A stretch of 6,282 nt of DNA. Source: Planctomycetota bacterium (GTDB lineage: Bacteria > Planctomycetota > MHYJ01 > JACQXL01). Of this stretch, positions 3,328 through 6,282 are shown piece by piece. Numbering within the stretch: position 1 is the first letter of the stretch; every line of letters begins with the position of its first letter. The translations under genes and the position numbers were made by a program. Location of the stretch: the NCBI GenBank assembly GCA_030018555.1, contig JASEHY010000080.1, forward strand, positions 1-6,282, written 5' to 3'. The notes below the pieces were generated by a model. The model was not told where the DNA came from. It worked only from the letters and a program-made list of their open reading frames with translations, and did no database searches.

Positions 3328-6147
3328 ATGATAACTATAGAGATAAACTCCCAAAGTATCAGTGCTGAAGAAGGTCAGTCCGTTCTTAATGCGGCTCTGT
3401 CCGCCGGAGGCGGCCTATTAGCCTGCCCGTTTGCTCAGCGAACCTGCACAACGGCCAGGGACGGTCGGGCGTCCCAGCCCGGATCCGCCTCTGGCGGACA
3501 ATCGGGCATCTATATTCCACATCTGTGTAGTCATCCTGACCTTGATAATTATTCTTCGTTCTGCTCCCCGCAGAAGGGAGGAGCGGATTCTGGTGATATT
3601 ACTCCTTCTACGAGCATCTATCAGGGGACTAATAGATTTGAGCATCAAGCCCTTCCCGGCAGGACCGACGAACTCGGCTGTAAGTTATGTCTGGTAGAAA
3701 TAGAAGGGAAGACAGAACTCCAGAGGGCTTGCGCAACTCTCGTAACAGAAGGGATGAAAGTTGTTACAGAGAGCGAAAGAGTCAAACAGGCGCGTCAGGA
3801 AAATCTCGCCAGAATCCTGTCTCAACATCCGCATAGTTGTTTAACCTGTGCCCAACAGGAGGGCTGTAGTTTAACCCAATGCTCCAGCAATGTGCCTGTC
3901 CCGGAAAGATGCTGTCCCAAATTCGGCAGGTGTGAAATCCAGAAGGTGTCTTCTTACATCGGTATTCCTCTTGGAACCCCGCGTTATATTCCGTCTGGCG
4001 ATGAGAGGATTATAGAAGCCGACCCTCTGGTGAAACGCAATTATGACCTCTGTATCGGCTGTTTACGTTGTGTCAGAATCTGTCGGAACCTCAGGGGAGT
4101 TGACGCATTAGGATTTGTCCTGCATAACGGGAAAGTTGTCGTGGGAAGCCGAGAACCATCTCTGAGAGATTCTAGTTGTAAATTCTGTGGCGCCTGTGTA
4201 GAGGTCTGTCCAAGTGGTGCGATGATGGATAAAATATCCTGCTCTGATGCTGATACAGGTTCGTTGAGTTTACCTGTCCTTACAGGATCCCGTAGGGATA
4301 AGGGCTCACTGCAAGGAAGAAAATCGCTCGTGCCCTGTCAGGGCAATTGTCCTGCCGGGATGGATGTGCCTTCTTATATCAGATTGATAAAAGAAGGCAA
4401 TATTGAGAAGGCAAAAGAGGTTATCAGTCATAAAGTACCTTTCCCATCTGTTCTCGGCTATGTTTGTTTTCATCCCTGTGAAACGGAGTGTAGACGCAAA
4501 GAGATAAACGACCCCATAGATATCTGTGCTCTGAAACGATATGCGATGGAAAACTCTAAATCCGAAATCCGACCCGTACGGGCGAAATCCGTTTATCCCG
4601 TGGGGAAAATCAAATATCCGCAATCTGCAATCGCCATTATCGGTGCCGGTCCTGCCGGACTTGCCGCGGCTTTCTACCTTTCCCGCAAGGGATATCCCGT
4701 CACGCTCTTTGAGGCAAATAACCAACTCGGCGGAATGATGAGATATGCTGTCCCGGAATATCGTCTGCCTCTCAAGGCACTCCAGGATGACCTCGTGAAC
4801 CTACTGAACGAGAATATTACTCTTAAGACCTCACAGAAACTTGGCAGGGACTTTACGCTACAATCACTCCAGGAACAGGGATTTAAGGCGATACTCCTTG
4901 CCATCGGTGCCCAAAAGCCAAAGAAACTGCCACTTACCGCCGACGTGGGCGGAGAGAAGCATCCCTTGATTCGCCCCGATGGGCGGGCGTATGTCCGCTT
5001 CGGCATAGAATTTCTCAAGGATATTAAAGCCGGAAAAGTAAAGACAGATGAACTTCGCGGGATGAAGGTGATGGTGATTGGAGGAGGCAATGTTGCGATA
5101 GATGTCTGTTTAAGCGCCCGGCGTCTGGGCGCCAGTGAGGTTAATCTCGTCTGTCTGGAATCAAGAGAAACTATGCCCGCTCACGAGTGGGAAATTACTC
5201 AATCACTTGAGGAGGGCATTATCCTTAACTGCGGTTGGGGACCAAAGACCATCCGTGAAGATACTTGTCCTGAGGGCGAAGTCCGAAGGAAAGGAGACAC
5301 TTTCTCTCTGGAGTTTATGGAATGCACAAGGGTCTTTGATGATGCCGGCAAGTTTAACCCATCCTTCAATAAAGACCACAGGATGACAATTCACAGCAAC
5401 CTTATAATTATCACTATTGGTCAGGTCCCCGAGACAGATAACCTGCCATTAGAAAGGAACCCTGATGGCACATTAAAAACAGATGAGAATTTCAGGACGA
5501 GTATGGGAAATGTCTTTGCCTGTGGTGAGGTGAAAGATAATCCGTCTTCTGTTATTCAGTGTATCTCGGAAGGCAGAAAGGCAGCAGAGAATATTGATAA
5601 ATACCTCGGCGGTGATGGCATTATTGATAGAGAGATAGAAATCCCTCTGGCAAAGGATTATCTGGGTAAGGATGAGAAATTCTGTGAGTATCAAAGGGTA
5701 GCAATGCCATCCACAAATCTATCTCAGAGAGCAAATAATTTTAACCTCATAGAACTCGGCTACACCAAGGAACAGGCATTGTATGAAGTTAGTCGTTGTC
5801 TCCAGTGTGACCTCCGGCTAAAAATATCACCTGTAATATTCCCACCAGAAATCAAAGAAATGGATTTTCTCTTCACTGAAGAATATATCCAAAAAGTTCC
5901 TTCTAAGGAAGGCGTTTATCTGCTTCTCAATGAGAACAAGGATGTAATTCTGATTAAAGGCACGATAAATCTCCAGAACGCTCTTTTAGAGCAGATTAAC
6001 AATACGAAAGGGGGGGGGAAGGCAAAATATTTCCGGTATGAATTAGACCCGTTCTATACCAAGAAGGAAAGCGAACTCTTACAGCAATATCTCCAGAAAC
6101 ACGGTAAACTTCCTTCAGGTGGTGATGAATTAGACGAGTTGTATTAG
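3328..6147 (+). CDS. NuoG-like iron-sulfur / GltD-type FAD-NAD(P) oxidoreductase with GIY-YIG-like tail
   Basis: A 939-residue cytoplasmic electron-transfer flavoprotein. Domains in order: a [2Fe-2S] ferredoxin fold (1-140; cysteines 67, 118, 121, 135); a NuoG-type His-Cys cluster site (H167, C171, C174, C180); two [4Fe-4S] motifs (C242/245/248/252 and C284/287/290/294); a dihydropyrimidine-dehydrogenase/GltD-type Fe-S helical domain (337-406; C337, C341, C380, C384, C388); FAD-binding GAGPAGLAAA (439-448); NAD(P)-binding VIGGGNVAIDV (583-593); a second FAD contact ACGEV (731-735); and C824-x2-C827. Residues about 850-939 look like a degenerate GIY-YIG fold (GVYLLL at 862). It probably moves electrons between NAD(P)H and Fe-S carriers, perhaps for a formate-dehydrogenase-like or bifurcating complex; the partner is not in the window. 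Unusual extra segments lie at residues 28-60, about 74-113, about 304-331, 411-425 and about 536-557. All cluster and nucleotide motifs remain. The N-terminus matches the first ferredoxin strand, supporting the start. Confidence 0.92.
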   Translation: MITIEINSQSISAEEGQSVLNAALSAGGGLLACPFAQRTCTTARDGRASQPGSASGGQSGIYIPHLCSHPDLDNYSSFCSPQKGGADSGDITPSTSIYQGTNRFEHQALPGRTDELGCKLCLVEIEGKTELQRACATLVTEGMKVVTESERVKQARQENLARILSQHPHSCLTCAQQEGCSLTQCSSNVPVPERCCPKFGRCEIQKVSSYIGIPLGTPRYIPSGDERIIEADPLVKRNYDLCIGCLRCVRICRNLRGVDALGFVLHNGKVVVGSREPSLRDSSCKFCGACVEVCPSGAMMDKISCSDADTGSLSLPVLTGSRRDKGSLQGRKSLVPCQGNCPAGMDVPSYIRLIKEGNIEKAKEVISHKVPFPSVLGYVCFHPCETECRRKEINDPIDICALKRYAMENSKSEIRPVRAKSVYPVGKIKYPQSAIAIIGAGPAGLAAAFYLSRKGYPVTLFEANNQLGGMMRYAVPEYRLPLKALQDDLVNLLNENITLKTSQKLGRDFTLQSLQEQGFKAILLAIGAQKPKKLPLTADVGGEKHPLIRPDGRAYVRFGIEFLKDIKAGKVKTDELRGMKVMVIGGGNVAIDVCLSARRLGASEVNLVCLESRETMPAHEWEITQSLEEGIILNCGWGPKTIREDTCPEGEVRRKGDTFSLEFMECTRVFDDAGKFNPSFNKDHRMTIHSNLIIITIGQVPETDNLPLERNPDGTLKTDENFRTSMGNVFACGEVKDNPSSVIQCISEGRKAAENIDKYLGGDGIIDREIEIPLAKDYLGKDEKFCEYQRVAMPSTNLSQRANNFNLIELGYTKEQALYEVSRCLQCDLRLKISPVIFPPEIKEMDFLFTEEYIQKVPSKEGVYLLLNENKDVILIKGTINLQNALLEQINNTKGGGKAKYFRYELDPFYTKKESELLQQYLQKHGKLPSGGDELDELY
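3398..3500. repeat. 103-bp inverted-repeat element in frame in the ferredoxin domain
   Basis: The ends are TGTCCGCCGGAGGCGG (3398-3413) and, read on the other strand from 3500 to 3485, TGTCCGCCAGAGGCGG: 15 of 16 identical. Each end is itself a small hairpin (3401-3405 with 3409-3413; 3484-3489 with 3493-3498). Inside lie two more hairpins: 3429-3434 with 3438-3443 (one wobble) and 3458-3463 (GGGACG) with 3470-3475. About 70% G+C by count. It supplies about 33 residues (roughly 28-60) between ALSAG and IYIPHLC, which are normally contiguous in this ferredoxin family. Cys33 and Cys40 come from the insert. Confidence 0.85.
3547..3666. other. Extra segment between the first two [2Fe-2S] cysteines
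   Basis: In NuoG-type ferredoxins the first cluster cysteine is normally followed by the second about 11 residues later. Here C67 and C118 are 51 apart, so about 40 residues (roughly 74-113) are extra. The DNA has a hairpin TTCTGC/GCAGAA (3559-3564 with 3570-3575), overlapping pairings GCTCC/GGAGC (3563-3567 with 3580-3584), ATCTAT/ATAGAT (3616-3621 with 3632-3637), weak ends CTTGAT/ATCAAG (3541-3546 with 3644-3649) and a direct repeat GAGCATC (3612-3618, 3640-3646). The borders are approximate and no clean terminal repeat is visible, so whether this is a mobile element or an old loop expansion is open. Confidence 0.55.
4273..4303. repeat. Double hairpin in the ferredoxin-to-GltD linker
   Basis: CCTGT/ACAGG (4273-4277 with 4282-4286, CCTT loop) is directly followed by ATCCC/GGGAT (4287-4291 with 4295-4299, GTA loop). 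CCTT (4278-4281) can also pair with AAGG (4300-4303) around the second stem. It codes for part of residues 311-326, a Ser/Gly/Leu-rich linker between the last [4Fe-4S] motif and the next Fe-S domain. Linkers there vary in length in relatives, so insertion is possible but not shown. Confidence 0.5.
4563..4591. repeat. CGAAATCCG direct repeat around a CCCGTACGGG palindrome
   Basis: CGAAATCCG occurs at 4563-4571 and 4583-4591, flanking the perfect 10-base palindrome CCCGTACGGG (4573-4582). AAATCCG runs are familiar spacer repeats in candidate-phylum genomes, but here they code for a linker (residues about 411-422) just before the FAD-binding motif. Confidence 0.6.
4937..4985. repeat. Hairpins in an expanded loop of the GltD-type domain
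   Basis: CCGCC/GGCGG (4937-4941 with 4948-4952) and CGCCC/GGGCG (4972-4976 with 4981-4985, CGAT loop) lie in the stretch coding residues about 536-557. In GltD-like proteins this loop, between the GAxKP(R/K)KL motif and the helix with (D/E)FL, is about a dozen residues shorter. The comparison is from memory of the family. Confidence 0.4.
6010..6018 (+). repeat. Run of nine G in the flavoprotein gene
   Basis: Nine consecutive G bases encode Gly895-Gly897 in frame. Slippage by one or two bases would replace the last 40 or so residues of the C-terminal domain. The frame reads well to the end as given (DPFYTKKESELLQQYLQ and the acidic DELDELY end), so the assembled count is probably right. Confidence 0.9.
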
Positions 6148-6163
6148 TCAGGGTTAGCCCTGA
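6148..6163. repeat. Perfect hairpin immediately after the flavoprotein stop codon
   Basis: TCAGGGTTAGCCCTGA: a six-base stem (6148-6153 with 6158-6163) with a TTAG loop, starting at the base after the stop. No T-run follows, so a terminator role is doubtful. The loop and closing bases (GTTAGC) recur in the hairpin at 6233-6258. Confidence 0.75.
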
Positions 6164-6166
6164 AAC

Positions 6167-6211
6167 CACAGATTTCACAGATTACACCGATAAAATCTGT
6201 GTCTATCTGTG
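6167..6211. repeat. CACAGAT/ATCTGTG inverted repeat
   Basis: CACAGATTTCACAGATT (6167-6183) faces AATCTGTG and ATCTGTG (6194-6201, 6205-6211). The arms pair through two seven- to eight-base blocks with a small internal loop, around a ten-base loop. This is a common spacer repeat type in environmental genomes. Confidence 0.75.
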
Positions 6212-6232
6212 TGAACTTGTCCTGTAACCCGA

Positions 6233-6258
6233 ATTATTCACGCGTTAGCGTGAATAAT
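6233..6258. repeat. Perfect 11-bp hairpin with GTTA loop
   Basis: ATTATTCACGC (6233-6243) and GCGTGAATAAT (6248-6258) pair perfectly around GTTA. What follows (6259-6282) is not T-rich. No gene is seen in 6148-6282; the region is a series of three hairpins. Confidence 0.85.
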
Positions 6259-6282
6259 GACCGTTATGCTCGCAGTCCCTTA

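Noticed and set aside
3418..3697. Overlapping open frames on both strands over the 103-bp element
   Set aside because: They are shadows inside a gene with clear domain homology and have no recognisable motifs or start signals.
5114..5132. GCGCCC/GGGCGC hairpin in the flavoprotein gene as another insertion
   Set aside because: It codes for the conserved SARRLGASEV segment of the NAD(P)-binding domain with normal length, so it is a product of codon choice.

Overview
The window looks like chromosomal DNA from an uncultivated, probably anaerobic bacterium. Codon use is moderate in G+C. Ribosome-binding sites are weak. The spacers carry short repeats of the CACAAAG, CACAGATT and CTCTGCGTCTTTGCGGT kind, which I associate with candidate-phylum and planctomycete-like genomes. 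The lineage cannot be fixed from this sequence alone. There are no tRNA, rRNA, CRISPR array or transposase genes.

Layout: positions 1-116 are non-coding and hold a GC-rich palindrome. Positions 117-989 (+) encode a secreted or membrane-anchored coiled-coil protein with a Spy/LTXXQ-like C-terminal half. It converges, across a hairpin spacer, on a three-gene minus-strand molybdenum cofactor cluster transcribed moaA (3246-2170), moaC (2033-1560), then a MOSC-domain gene (1495-1043). Divergent from moaA, positions 3328-6147 (+) encode a 939-residue iron-sulfur flavoprotein. Its domain order is NuoG-like 2Fe-2S and 4Fe-4S, two further [4Fe-4S] motifs, a GltD-type FAD/NAD(P) oxidoreductase and a degenerate GIY-YIG-like tail. 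Positions 6148-6282 are non-coding and hold three hairpins in a row.

How the genes may work together: MoaA and MoaC make cyclic pyranopterin monophosphate, the first intermediate of the pterin cofactor. The MOSC protein probably handles a sulfur or cofactor step. The divergent oxidoreductase resembles the electron-transfer subunits that accompany molybdenum or tungsten enzymes such as formate dehydrogenases. Supply of cofactor for a Mo/W enzyme encoded outside the window is a reasonable inference, not something seen here.

The most striking feature is the density of small palindromic elements, both in spacers and in frame inside genes. moaA carries about 30 extra codons of roughly 82% G+C sequence just before its C-terminal cluster motif. 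That sequence shares an architecture with the intergenic palindrome at 21-68. The oxidoreductase gene carries a 103-bp element with 16-bp inverted ends (15/16 matching) in its ferredoxin domain, and a second extra segment of about 40 codons between the first two cluster cysteines. It also has further hairpin-bearing expansions in linkers and loops. The pattern recalls the Rickettsia palindromic elements, which insert in frame into protein genes, but the sequences are different.
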